DNA of 64,000 bases from Ferdinandcohnia sp047246645 (lineage in GTDB: Bacteria; Bacillota; Bacilli; Bacillales; Bacillaceae_L), in NCBI RefSeq assembly GCF_047246645.1, contig NZ_JBFOKR010000011.1, positions 109,639 through 173,638 on the forward strand, in the 5' to 3' direction. This document shows, one piece after another, positions 51,054 to 59,906 of the stretch. Below the pieces are notes generated by a model. The model did no database searches and had not been told where the DNA came from. It saw only the letters and a program-made list of their open reading frames with translations. How positions within the stretch are numbered: position 1 is the first letter of the stretch; the number at the start of each line of letters is the position of its first letter. The position numbers and the translations under genes are program-made.

Positions 51054-51205
51054 AAAAACACACCCCTTCGATTTTATTATGTTGATTCAGTCCAAAGAGG
51101 TTATGAGTGATTTTCGTATAACTGAATCTCCTCATCTTAATTATATCGTAATACGAGGGCAAAATAATCAGTTAACAAAAATGTAGAAATATTAAAGATT
51201 CGATT

Positions 51206-51236
51206 AAAAAGAGACCCAATCAAAATTAATTGGGTC
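51206..51236 (-). terminator. Terminator of the ABC-F gene
   Basis: GACCCAAT / ATTGGGTC stem; minus-strand TCTTTTT follows. Confidence 0.8.
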
Positions 51237-51242
51237 AGTCTA

Positions 51243-52793
51243 TTACCTTGCTCTCCATTCCTCAAGATTCCATACATGAGTTACCCATTTTTGATAAAAT
51301 TCAGGTTCATGTGAAACCACTAAAACCGTGCCGTCATAAGATTTAAGGGCATTTGAAAGTACTTCTTTCGCAAATGTATCAAGGTGATTTGTTGGTTCGT
51401 CAAGAATTAGCCAGTTGCTATCCTCTAACATCAACTGACAGAGTCGTACTCTTGTTTGTTCTCCTCCACTTAGAGAACGTAATGGCATAAAAATATGCTC
51501 TGTTTTAAGTCCAGCGCGTGCAAGAGCTTGGCGAACTTCTTTTTGTGTCATATTAGTATGCAGTGACCAAATATACTCCAGCGGAGTTTGTTCAGACGAC
51601 GTATTCCATTCCTGCGCAAAGTAGGAAGGTTTTACATTTTGACCAAAAGTAACAGTTCCAGTCAAAGGAGTTAATTCTCCCATAATGGTTTTAAGTGTCG
51701 TAGATTTACCGATGCCATTATAGCCCGTAATAGCAATCTTCTCACCGCGCTTCAAGGTAAAAGTCATGGGAGGTAAAAGGGGTTGTTTATACCCAACCTC
51801 TAGTTGTTCTACTTCTACCATGATACTACCAGGCCGTTCACATACGTTAAATGAAAAACGTGGTTTAGCTGGTGGTGTTGGCTTCTCGATTCGATCAATT
51901 TTCATCAACTTCTTTTCACGTGCCTTTGCTTGTTTAGATGTAGAGGCGCGGACCTTGTTTTTACTAATATACGTTTCAAGCTTTTTTATTTCAGTTTGCT
52001 GCCGATTATAAGCTTCAAAAACTTGTTGTTTTCGAAATTCGTATGCCTCAACAAATTTTTGATAGTTCCCTAAATATCTTGTCAAACTTTTATGTTCCAG
52101 GTGGTAGATTACATTTACAACCTCATTCATAAATGAAGTATCATGAGAAATCAGGATAAAGGAATGTGGATATCCCTTTAAATAACCTTTTAGCCATTCG
52201 ATATGTTCAAAATCTAGGTAGTTTGTCGGTTCGTCAAGTAATAGGACATCAGGTTCCTCTAGCAAAAGCTTTGCTAGCAACAATTTTGTCCTTTGTCCAC
52301 CACTTAATTGACTTACATCTGTATCTAATCCTAAAGGTTTAATGCCTAATCCATCAGCTATTTCTTCAATCTTGGGGTCAATTAAATAAAAATTACCATG
52401 ATCTAATAACTGCTGAATTTCAGAAAAACGCTTAAAAAGCCTATCAAGTTCCTCTTCAGGACAATCTCCCATTTTCGCTGAAAGATCTAGCATTTCCATT
52501 TCAGCATCATAAAGATGTTTGAATGCGCTTCTTAAATAATCTCGGATACTTATTCCCTTAGCTAATTCGATATGTTGTTCCAAGAAACCAACTTTTACAT
52601 TTGGTAACCACTCAATTAATCCTCTATCTGGAAGAAGAGAACCATTTAAGATATTTAACAGAGTAGATTTGCCAGAACCGTTTGCTCCTACTAGACCAAC
52701 TCTTTCATTCACAAGTAAATTGAAACTAACATCTCTTATAACTAATTTATCACCAAAATAATGTGTAATATTTTCAACAGATACAATGCTCAT
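51243..52793 (-). CDS. ABC-F family ATPase (YfmM-like)
   Basis: 516 residues, two ABC domains and no membrane segment. Walker A GANGSGKSTLLN and GYNGIGKSTTLK, signature LSGGQRTKLLLA and LSGGEQTRVRLC, Walker B PDVLLLDEPTNYLD and NWLILDEPTNHLD. The ~80-residue inter-domain linker (ETYISKNKVRASTSKQAKAR) is the P-site tRNA interaction motif region. ABC-F proteins act on ribosomes, some giving antibiotic resistance. Length suits YfmM of B. subtilis. A terminator in its leader suggests attenuation control. Confidence 0.85.
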   Translation of the reverse strand: MSIVSVENITHYFGDKLVIRDVSFNLLVNERVGLVGANGSGKSTLLNILNGSLLPDRGLIEWLPNVKVGFLEQHIELAKGISIRDYLRSAFKHLYDAEMEMLDLSAKMGDCPEEELDRLFKRFSEIQQLLDHGNFYLIDPKIEEIADGLGIKPLGLDTDVSQLSGGQRTKLLLAKLLLEEPDVLLLDEPTNYLDFEHIEWLKGYLKGYPHSFILISHDTSFMNEVVNVIYHLEHKSLTRYLGNYQKFVEAYEFRKQQVFEAYNRQQTEIKKLETYISKNKVRASTSKQAKAREKKLMKIDRIEKPTPPAKPRFSFNVCERPGSIMVEVEQLEVGYKQPLLPPMTFTLKRGEKIAITGYNGIGKSTTLKTIMGELTPLTGTVTFGQNVKPSYFAQEWNTSSEQTPLEYIWSLHTNMTQKEVRQALARAGLKTEHIFMPLRSLSGGEQTRVRLCQLMLEDSNWLILDEPTNHLDTFAKEVLSNALKSYDGTVLVVSHEPEFYQKWVTHVWNLEEWRAR

Positions 52794-53354
52794 TGTTTGT
52801 CACTCCTATAAAAATATGTTTAAGCGACAATCGTAAAAACAGGACGTAGAACTTTTTTGCCAGGAATCCTTACACAAAAAAAGGGTAGAGTGAGGACACT
52901 CTACCCTTTCGCATACATAGAAGGTTGCACTAAGAAAATATCGAAGTTGGCACCTACTTAATTCACCGATAACGTTTCGTAATTTTCGATGAAAAAAGTG
53001 TAGAAAAGTTCGATTTTCCCGCAAAGGAAATAATTCTTGCTTTTCTATATGTTAACGAATATTAAAAAGGAAAAGGGTTTGAATGTCTGTTGTTTTACGA
53101 TTGGCTTTACTAAAAAAGGGCATAGCTATCCCGTAATTAGTTAAGTCAAATTAAAAAAACAACAGGTGTATTCATTGGCTCCTTTTCCTCCTTGAATTTT
53201 AATTATGAACCTTCACCATTATATGGCAAAGCGTATAGATTGTAAAGAAGTGTAAGGAAAAATGGGTAACTGACTAACTTTATGAAGGATTTTATAGTGG
53301 TTTGAAGAATTAATACACTCTTGATATAAATTTTACTTAATAGGAGAAGAAATA
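52794..53354 (-). promoter_or_regulatory. Long leader of the ABC-F gene and gene-free region
   Basis: No gene with a ribosome site. On the minus strand a perfect 13-bp stem AAAGGGTAGAGTG / CACTCTACCCTTT with TCCT loop (52880-52909) is followed by TTTTTTTG, ~85 bp before the ABC-F start: an intrinsic terminator within the leader. A tiny frame ATGTATGCGAAAGGGTAG (5 codons) runs into the stem but lacks a ribosome site. A possible weak second terminator, GGGATA..TATGCCC plus T-run, is near 53116-53131. The remaining part to 53354 is AT-rich. Confidence 0.65.
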
Positions 53355-54260
53355 ATGAATATACCAGATTCTTTTAAAGATAAAATTATTGGAGCCTTCG
53401 GAAAAGAAGGGGATAATTGGTTGCAATCGCTAGATGAAAGGATTAGTTTATGTGTAGATAGATGGAAGTTACATATTATATCTCCAGTTTCAAATCTGTC
53501 TTATAACTATGTGTTGAATGCAAAAGATACTAATGGAAACTCTGTCATCTTAAAACTTGGACTACCAGGCTTTGATTTTACAAATGAATGGAATACAGTT
53601 CAGGCATATGACGGTAATGGATGTGCCAAAGTACTGGACGCAGACCCTGAGTTAGGTGCTATGCTATTGGAACAACTAACGCCAGGAAATATGCTTTCAG
53701 AGGTAGAAGATGAAGAAGTAGTCCTACAGCATTTCGTTAAAGTTTGGAAAACATTAAGGAGAGAAGAACCTGCAAACTTTCGAGGACCTGATCTCAGGCA
53801 TTGGATGGAAGGACTTCAGCGTTACTTGGATACAACTAAATATGATCAGCGACCGATATCCGAATTGGAAGTACGTCAGGCATATCAATACTTTGTAGAA
53901 GTAACTGAGTCTTCATCTAAATCAGAACTTTTACATGGGGATTTACATCATGAAAACATCTTGTTTTCTAGTGAAAAAGGATGGTTGGCTATTGATCCGA
54001 AAGGTGTCATTGGTGACTCATATTTTGATGTAGTATCTTTTTTAATCAATCAACTTGAACATAAAGAACACCCCAAAGAAATAGTACGTAACCGAATCAA
54101 GTACTTAATTGACAATATATCTTTTGATAGGGAACGGTTGCTGAAGGCAGCTATAGCATTAGCTACGCTATATGCATGCTGGGGAGTTGAAGATAAGGCT
54201 GATTGGGAAACCCCTTATCAGTGCGTCCAATGGTTTAGGGAGTTTTTAGGAGAGAAGTAG
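53355..54260 (+). CDS. Aminoglycoside/hydroxyurea-type phosphotransferase (APH(6)-like)
   Basis: 301 residues. WKLHIISPVSNLSYNYVLNA and SVILKLGLPGFDFTNEWNTV (ATP Lys), MLLEQLTPGNML, catalytic LLHGDLHHENILFSSEKGWL and AIDPKGVIGDSYFDVVSFL. This fits the streptomycin-6-kinase / hydroxyurea phosphotransferase family. A chromosomal copy may act on a metabolite rather than give resistance. It is followed 19 bp later by a HAD phosphatase gene, a kinase-phosphatase pairing. Confidence 0.82.
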   Translation: MNIPDSFKDKIIGAFGKEGDNWLQSLDERISLCVDRWKLHIISPVSNLSYNYVLNAKDTNGNSVILKLGLPGFDFTNEWNTVQAYDGNGCAKVLDADPELGAMLLEQLTPGNMLSEVEDEEVVLQHFVKVWKTLRREEPANFRGPDLRHWMEGLQRYLDTTKYDQRPISELEVRQAYQYFVEVTESSSKSELLHGDLHHENILFSSEKGWLAIDPKGVIGDSYFDVVSFLINQLEHKEHPKEIVRNRIKYLIDNISFDRERLLKAAIALATLYACWGVEDKADWETPYQCVQWFREFLGEK

Positions 54261-54279
54261 AAAATAGGAGGAAAGACTT

Positions 54280-54990
54280 TTGACGATTAAAGGGGTATTT
54301 TTTGATCTGGATGATACACTTCATGACCATTTAGCACCTTTTTCAGATGCAATAAAAGCAACTTTTAATAACGAATTAAACTCTGTAAATATAGAGATTT
54401 TATATAAGAGTTTTCGTCACTTTAGTGATATCCTTTGGAAAACTTATACTGCTGACCAAATCACTTTGGAAGAGCTTCGAATACAGCGTATAATAAAAGC
54501 TCTGGAAAGTTTTCACTTTTCTATATCTAGAGACAAAGCTACTTTGTTTCAGAAAGAGTACGAGAATATGTCAAATGAACTTAAGTTGTTTACAGAAGTT
54601 CCTGAGACAATTACCAGTCTTGAACAAAAAGGGCTTTTAATAGGAATTATTACAAACGGACCATTTCAGCATCAAATAAATAAGATTAAAATGCTGGGAC
54701 TAGATAAAATAGTACCAAGACATAATATTTTCATTTCTGACGCAGTAGGAATTGCAAAACCTAATCCAAAGATTTTTTCATATGTATGTGAGAAAACTTG
54801 CTTTTTGCCTAATGAACTTATATATGTGGGTGACACATGGGCAAATGATGTAGTTGCTCCGATAGAAGCAGGTTGGCATTCGATATGGTTTAATCATAGA
54901 AATAGAACACCTGAAACTAACCATAAACCTGATGCAGTGGTTGAGGATATTGAGTCATTAAATATAGCAATAAACTTGTTACTTAGTTAA
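54280..54990 (+). CDS. HAD-family hydrolase (YjjG/YfnB-like)
   Basis: 236 residues. HAD motif I FFDLDDTLHD, motif II IITNGPFQ, Lys in AKPNPKIFSY and motif IV YVGDTWANDVVAP, with a C1 cap domain at ~20-95. Probably a phosphatase for nucleotides or sugar phosphates. TTG start at 54280 after TAGGAGGAAAG. Operonic with the phosphotransferase gene. Confidence 0.85.
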   Translation: MTIKGVFFDLDDTLHDHLAPFSDAIKATFNNELNSVNIEILYKSFRHFSDILWKTYTADQITLEELRIQRIIKALESFHFSISRDKATLFQKEYENMSNELKLFTEVPETITSLEQKGLLIGIITNGPFQHQINKIKMLGLDKIVPRHNIFISDAVGIAKPNPKIFSYVCEKTCFLPNELIYVGDTWANDVVAPIEAGWHSIWFNHRNRTPETNHKPDAVVEDIESLNIAINLLLS

Positions 54991-54993
54991 AAA

Positions 54994-55034
54994 CAAAGAA
55001 AGAGGGACTTCTAAAAAGAAGTCCCTCTTTCTTG
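54994..55034. terminator. Bidirectional terminator HAD gene/tRNA-Ala
   Basis: AAAGAAAGAGGGACTTCT / AGAAGTCCCTCTTTCTT, about 16 bp of stem with a 5-nt loop; it serves both the HAD gene and the minus-strand tRNA. Confidence 0.9.
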
Positions 55035-55037
55035 TTA

Positions 55038-55109
55038 TGGAGCGTAGGGGATTCGAACCCCTGACCCTTTCGCTGCCAGCGAAATATTCTCCCACTGAAC
55101 TAACGCCCC
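55038..55109 (-). tRNA. tRNA-Ala (anticodon GGC)
   Basis: Minus strand. Acceptor GGGGCGT pairs ACGCTCC (one G-U); D stem GTTC/GAAT; anticodon stem TTTCG/CGAAA with loop CTGGCAG (anticodon GGC, reading GCC/GCU); T arm AGGGG-TTCGAAT-CCCCT. Discriminator A; CCA is not encoded. A solitary tRNA gene. Nothing else is seen from 55110 to 55351 apart from AT-rich DNA upstream of the next gene. Confidence 0.95.
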
Positions 55110-55351
55110 TAGTAATGTAGCAAAATTATAACATGTGAAAAATGATTCGACAATGAAATTCTTTGAGATAGATATCTATTATAAAATTGCATGTATTATT
55201 TGAGTTGTACATATATTTCAAGTAATAATAAGTAAAAAGTATTCAATTCCATTGTTCCACACTATTAATTTGTAAAACGTTGCTTTTTTAATAGAAAGAA
55301 AGAATGGTAAAATAGCATTAATATTCTATTATCTGATAGGTTGGTGAACAA

Positions 55352-55912
55352 GTGGTTTATCTATATTTGCTACTTTCATATTTTATTGGGTCGATAATGA
55401 CGGCATATGTGGTAATGAGGCTAAGCAAAGGCGAGGATATCCGAAAGCTTGGTAGTGGAAATGTAGGTGCACGTAATGCTGGTAGACTACTTGGAAAAAA
55501 AGGATTTATCTTTACTGCTTTAGGTGATGTCTTAAAGGGAGTAGTAGTCGTAGCAGGAGCCAATCTTCTCCAGTTTTCATTTGAAATTCAAATCATGGCT
55601 CTTATTGCTGTAGTAATTGGACATATCTACCCAATTACTCTACGTTTTAAGGGCGGTAAAGGAATTGCCACTGCGGCGGGAGGGCTTCTAGTATTAGCGT
55701 ACCACCCGTTTCTAGTGTTTGCTCTTATTTTTCTTATTTTATTAGCGATTCTCAGAAGCTTTACGCTAGCAGGTATGACAGCTTTCCTTATGTTTCCGTT
55801 TATTTACTGGTTTATAGGTTATTCCTTGATACAATGTTTACTTATCTTCATCATTATTGCTCTATTAATTTTTGCGCATAGACAAAATTTGATGGAAAGA
55901 CTGGGTAAATAA
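55352..55912 (+). CDS. Divergent PlsY-type acyltransferase
   Basis: 186 residues, five membrane segments, PlsY (acyl-phosphate:glycerol-3-phosphate acyltransferase) family. Motif 1 GSGNVGARNAGRLLGKKG has Arg where PlsY has the Thr of GATN; motif 2 LRFKGGKGIATAAG is intact; motif 3 HRQNLMERLGK is shortened and lacks the usual C-terminal GxE. This suggests a paralogue with a changed acceptor rather than housekeeping PlsY. GTG start at 55352 after GGTTGGTGA. It is followed 24 bp later by the acyltransferase-aminotransferase fusion gene. Confidence 0.8.
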   Translation: MVYLYLLLSYFIGSIMTAYVVMRLSKGEDIRKLGSGNVGARNAGRLLGKKGFIFTALGDVLKGVVVVAGANLLQFSFEIQIMALIAVVIGHIYPITLRFKGGKGIATAAGGLLVLAYHPFLVFALIFLILLAILRSFTLAGMTAFLMFPFIYWFIGYSLIQCLLIFIIIALLIFAHRQNLMERLGK

Positions 55913-55936
55913 ATCCAAAATTTGGAGCTGACCTAT

Positions 55937-57535
55937 GTGAAATTTATTTATAAAATTGCTAGAACAGAAGACGAATTTAATAAGATTCACCGATTGAATT
56001 ATAAAACATTTGTAGATGAGATTCCGCAACATACAGAAAATGAATCAAAGATTCTTGTTGATAAGTTTCATGAAGAAAACACGTACCTAATCTGCTTAGA
56101 AGATGAACAATTAGTTGGAATGATTGCAGTAAGAGGAAATCGCCCTTATTCTTTGGATTACAAGCTGCCTAATCTGGAAGACTATCTGCCGATAAAGACT
56201 AGTAAGCCGTGTGAAATCCGCTTACTAGCAGTAGAAAAGGAATATCGAAATAATGGTAGAGTCTTCTTTGGACTTGCACAGCTTATGTCAAATTATTGCC
56301 TGAATGAAGGATATGATCTTGCATTAATTTCCGGAACTACAAGACAAGAAAAACTATATAGTCAAATGGGATTTAAACCTTTTGGCCCCTTGCTCGGCTC
56401 TGTTGATGCAGCCTTTCAACCAATGTATTTAACAAAACAAACGTTTAATGAATCATTAGCGGGTAGAATTCTTAGAGATCCAGTAAGTTTCCTTCCAGGA
56501 CCTGTTTTGATTCAGCAAGAGGTAACAGAGGCTTTTATACAAAAACCTATTTCTCACAGAAGCAATGAATTTTATTTTCGAATGAAGCAAGCACGGGAAC
56601 AGCTTTGTTCACTGACAAATTCAAAGTATGCTGAGATACTTATTGGAACGGGTACGTTAGCCAATGATGTCATCGCTGCGCAGTTATCTTTATTAAGCGG
56701 AAAGGGATTAATTTTAAGTAATGGTGAATTTGGGAAACGTTTGATTGAACATGCAAACCGCGCGGGTTTGCACTTTACTAGACTAGAAAAGAATTGGGGA
56801 GTGCCTATTTTAAACTCAGAAGTAGAAGAGGTACTTTCAAAAGAGAATTTTGCCTGGATTTGGGCAGTTCATTGTGAAACTTCAACAGGGATGTTACAAG
56901 ATATAGAGGGGTTAAAAAAGGTTGCTTATAAGAACAATATAAAATTATGTCTGGATTGTATTAGCACAATTGGGGCAGTAAAATTGGACCTCCATGATAT
57001 TTATTTTGCCTCTGGTGTAAGTGGAAAAGCAATTGGTTCATATAACGGCCTATCCTTTGTCTTTCATAATCACGAAGTTTTACCAAATTACACTCTTCCT
57101 AGATATCTTGACTTGGGAATGTACAACAAATATGAAAGTATTCCATATACGCATTCATCCAACTTACTTGAGGCATTGAGTTTAGCACTTCAAAAATATG
57201 AAAACGATGAGTATTATGGTGAGATTAAGTCAAGGTATCAAACTATCCGTACCAAAATTGAAGAAATTGGATTAACTATTTTAACCAATCAGGAAGAATC
57301 CTCCCCGGCAATTATGACTGTATTACTTCCTGAAACCATTTCTTCAAAGGATTTTGGAGATGATATGGCAATCCAAGGGTATTTGCTTCATTATGAAAGC
57401 TATTATTTGCAAGAAATGAAATGGCTTCAAATTGCGTGTATTGGTAAGGTGGAAATAAAGCACATAAACAAAATGCTTTCTACTTTTGAAAGATTATTGA
57501 ATCAATATGTAAGAAAAGGAGAGCCAACTATTTAA
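55937..57535 (+). CDS. GNAT/autoinducer-synthase-like acyltransferase fused to a class V aminotransferase
   Basis: 532 residues in two domains. Residues ~1-175: acyltransferase fold of the GNAT/AHL-synthase/FeeM type (HRLNYKTFVDEIPQHTEN, LICLEDEQLVGMIAVRGN, EIRLLAVEKEYRNNGRVFFG, LYSQMGFKPFG). Residues ~180-530: fold-type I class V aminotransferase (FLPGPVLIQQEVTEAF, SHRSNEFYFRMKQAR, ILIGTGTLANDVIAAQL, SNGEFGKRLIEHANRAGL) with the PLP lysine K364 in SGVSGKAIGSYNGLSF and Asp in LCLDCISTIGAV. GTG 55937 (9 bp after GGAG) is chosen over TTG 55922. Coupled to the PlsY-like gene. Function unknown. Confidence 0.82.
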   Translation: MKFIYKIARTEDEFNKIHRLNYKTFVDEIPQHTENESKILVDKFHEENTYLICLEDEQLVGMIAVRGNRPYSLDYKLPNLEDYLPIKTSKPCEIRLLAVEKEYRNNGRVFFGLAQLMSNYCLNEGYDLALISGTTRQEKLYSQMGFKPFGPLLGSVDAAFQPMYLTKQTFNESLAGRILRDPVSFLPGPVLIQQEVTEAFIQKPISHRSNEFYFRMKQAREQLCSLTNSKYAEILIGTGTLANDVIAAQLSLLSGKGLILSNGEFGKRLIEHANRAGLHFTRLEKNWGVPILNSEVEEVLSKENFAWIWAVHCETSTGMLQDIEGLKKVAYKNNIKLCLDCISTIGAVKLDLHDIYFASGVSGKAIGSYNGLSFVFHNHEVLPNYTLPRYLDLGMYNKYESIPYTHSSNLLEALSLALQKYENDEYYGEIKSRYQTIRTKIEEIGLTILTNQEESSPAIMTVLLPETISSKDFGDDMAIQGYLLHYESYYLQEMKWLQIACIGKVEIKHINKMLSTFERLLNQYVRKGEPTI

Positions 57536-57552
57536 GGCTTTCCTTTTTCTTA
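57519..57552 (+). terminator. Terminator after the fusion gene
   Basis: AAAGGAGAGCC / GGCTTTCCTTT with T-run; it includes the gene's stop codon. Confidence 0.7.
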
Positions 57553-57628
57553 TGTCTTTTTATACTACCAGTAATATTTTTGTAACATTTTCCATTCAGC
57601 TTCGACTAAATGGATAAGAGGTGATTGT

Positions 57629-59809
57629 ATGGAAAGAAAGTGGTTTCTTTATATTGGAACAATGGTATTACTTATTCTTGTAGCTTCAATCGTTACAATT
57701 ACTAAACCAAAAATTGTTAGCCAATATGACTCAGAGGTTCTCCCTGTTTTAGCAAATAAAGCATGGACTATTCAATTTTCGAAAAGGGTTGACCAAAAGA
57801 GTGTAATTGAAGATCTAGTTCATGTAAAAGATGAAGCGGGGGAAAGACAGGATGTTACACTAAGTCTGAGTGAAGATCAAAAAACAATTACTGTATTTCC
57901 GCCAAAAGAAGGGTATCAACTACATGAAACATTCACTCTCTATATCGATAAAGACATTAAAACGCCAGTTGGTCGAAAATTGAGTGCTGGTAAGCAAATT
58001 TCGTTTATTGTAAAAGAAGACTTACCAAAAGTGGGCTCAAAAGAAAAATTGGATAAAATCTTCCAAGATGCCATCTCCGAAGCGAAACGAAATCAGAAGA
58101 CAAGCTTCTTCAGTTTTGGAGCAGTGAAAGAAGATACATCAAATGAGTCTGCTTCAGATAATGCATCTGCAGGTGCCGGGGAACAAAGTCACTCTGAAAC
58201 GAATGTACAAGTTCAAGGTGTTGACGAGGCAGATATAGTGAAAACAGACGGCAGTCATATATATCAAATTGTAGATGGGACGGTTCATATTACGAAAGCT
58301 GTTCCAGCTACTACTATGAAACTAATAACTTCTATTAAATTTGAACAATCTTTCTCGCCAACGCAGCTATTTCTATACGAGAATCAATTAATTGTTATTG
58401 GGTATTCATACAAATATGTACCTACCAATAATAGTTCAACTTCCCGAAAGATGATTTATCCGCCCCAGTACTTTGATTCAACAACTGCAATTGTGTATGA
58501 CATAAAGGACCCTGGCAAACCTGAACAAATCAGAAAGGTTGAAGTGGAAGGACATCATGTTACTTCTAGACGCATAGATAATTTCATATATCTTGTGGCA
58601 AACCACTATCCTAATTATTGGATAATGGAAGAAAGAAAAAATAACGATATGGACCTTCGTCCACGATTTTCGGATTCAACATCTGGTGAGGAAACTACTT
58701 TTATCGATTACGACGAAATCCAGTACATGCCTGATTCAAAAGAAACAAACTTCACATTAATTGCCGCATTCAATCTTGATGAACATGAGGAAGAAGCTTC
58801 AATAACCTCTTACTTAGGTAGCGGAGACCAGTTATATATGTCAAAAGAGAACCTTTATATGGCAGTGGCAAATTATCATGCAATCCCATATACAGAAGAT
58901 TATTCATATACACCAGATACGAGTATTTATAAATTCTCAATACAAGGTAAAAATGTTTCATTTCATAGTTCAGCAGAGGTTTCTGGTACAGTTTTGAATC
59001 AATTTTCAATGGATGAATATAAGGGGAATTTTCGTGTGGCTACTACAAAAGGAGACACGTGGAATAATGACCGTCCTTCCTCAAACAATCTGTTTATATT
59101 AGATGAAAACCTTAGACAAATTGGATCATTGAGTGATTTAGCAAGAGGAGAAAAGATCTATTCTGCTAGATTTATGCAGGATCGAATTTATATTGTGACC
59201 TTTAAAGAAGTTGACCCGTTGTTTGTAATTGATGCGAGCAAACCTGAAAATCCAACTATTCTTGGAGAATTAAAAATACCTGGATTTAGTAATTATCTAC
59301 ATCCATATGACGAAAACCATTTGATTGGGTTTGGTCATGATACAAAGATTGTTGCAGGCAAAAATCCAGGAGAAGAACCGATGGTTTACACAGATGGAGT
59401 GAAGATCTCATTATTTGATGTTCGGGACGTAAGCAATCCGAAAGAGAAGTTTTCAGAGGTTATTGGGGGGAGAGGAACATATTCACCGCTTAACTATGAT
59501 CATAAGGCTTTACTATTTAATAAAGAAAAAGGGATATTTGCCTTCCCAATCTCAATTTATCAAAATATAGAAGGCAAGGAATTTGAGCAGATATTTGAAT
59601 TTCAAGGTGCCTATGTATACGATATTAGTCCAGATGGTATTTTACTCAAGACAAAAATAGCTCATGATAATGGTCAATATCAGACATGGGAAGGTGAGAT
59701 TAATCGTTTAGTCTCTATCAATAACCAAATTTACGCAATTTCACCAACCAAAATAACAGCTCACACCATTGGAGATTACAAGCAAGTTGGTGAAATAGAC
59801 CTTAGATAA
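57629..59809 (+). CDS. Secreted beta-propeller protein
   Basis: 726 residues. N-terminal signal anchor WFLYIGTMVLLILVASIVTI; an Ig-like (Big_5-type) domain at ~38-130 (AWTIQFSKRVDQKSVIEDLV); an Asn/Ser/Glu-rich linker (~155-190); then a C-terminal beta-propeller starting QVQGVDEADIVKTDGSHIYQ, a hallmark of this secreted family, with LFLYENQLIVIGYSY, FIYLVANHYPN, VVDPLFVIDAS-like blades (FKEVDPLFVIDASKPENPTI). Extracellular, function unknown. Own ribosome site AGAGGTG; terminator at 59809. Confidence 0.85.
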   Translation: MERKWFLYIGTMVLLILVASIVTITKPKIVSQYDSEVLPVLANKAWTIQFSKRVDQKSVIEDLVHVKDEAGERQDVTLSLSEDQKTITVFPPKEGYQLHETFTLYIDKDIKTPVGRKLSAGKQISFIVKEDLPKVGSKEKLDKIFQDAISEAKRNQKTSFFSFGAVKEDTSNESASDNASAGAGEQSHSETNVQVQGVDEADIVKTDGSHIYQIVDGTVHITKAVPATTMKLITSIKFEQSFSPTQLFLYENQLIVIGYSYKYVPTNNSSTSRKMIYPPQYFDSTTAIVYDIKDPGKPEQIRKVEVEGHHVTSRRIDNFIYLVANHYPNYWIMEERKNNDMDLRPRFSDSTSGEETTFIDYDEIQYMPDSKETNFTLIAAFNLDEHEEEASITSYLGSGDQLYMSKENLYMAVANYHAIPYTEDYSYTPDTSIYKFSIQGKNVSFHSSAEVSGTVLNQFSMDEYKGNFRVATTKGDTWNNDRPSSNNLFILDENLRQIGSLSDLARGEKIYSARFMQDRIYIVTFKEVDPLFVIDASKPENPTILGELKIPGFSNYLHPYDENHLIGFGHDTKIVAGKNPGEEPMVYTDGVKISLFDVRDVSNPKEKFSEVIGGRGTYSPLNYDHKALLFNKEKGIFAFPISIYQNIEGKEFEQIFEFQGAYVYDISPDGILLKTKIAHDNGQYQTWEGEINRLVSINNQIYAISPTKITAHTIGDYKQVGEIDLR

Positions 59810-59838
59810 AATCTGTCTAACTGGACAGATTTTTTTAT
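59809..59838 (+). terminator. Terminator of the beta-propeller gene
   Basis: AAATCTGTC / GACAGATTT plus TTTT. Confidence 0.85.
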
Positions 59839-59906
59839 ACCCTTTTTTAATCCATTTCCTTTATACTAAGCATGGATATAATTTAAATGGAAATGAAGGG
59901 ACATAC

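Noticed and set aside
52806..53024. 72-residue minus-strand frame in the ABC-F leader
   Set aside because: Crosses a strong terminator hairpin, has no ribosome site and no recognisable protein features.
52794..53150. T-box or known riboswitch in the ABC-F leader
   Set aside because: No T-box sequence (AGGGTGGNACCGCG) and no riboswitch core was recognised; only a simple terminator is seen.
55937..57535. LuxI-type quorum-sensing synthase
   Set aside because: The acyltransferase part only resembles the superfamily; no LuxR-type partner is present and the fusion with an aminotransferase is not known for LuxI.
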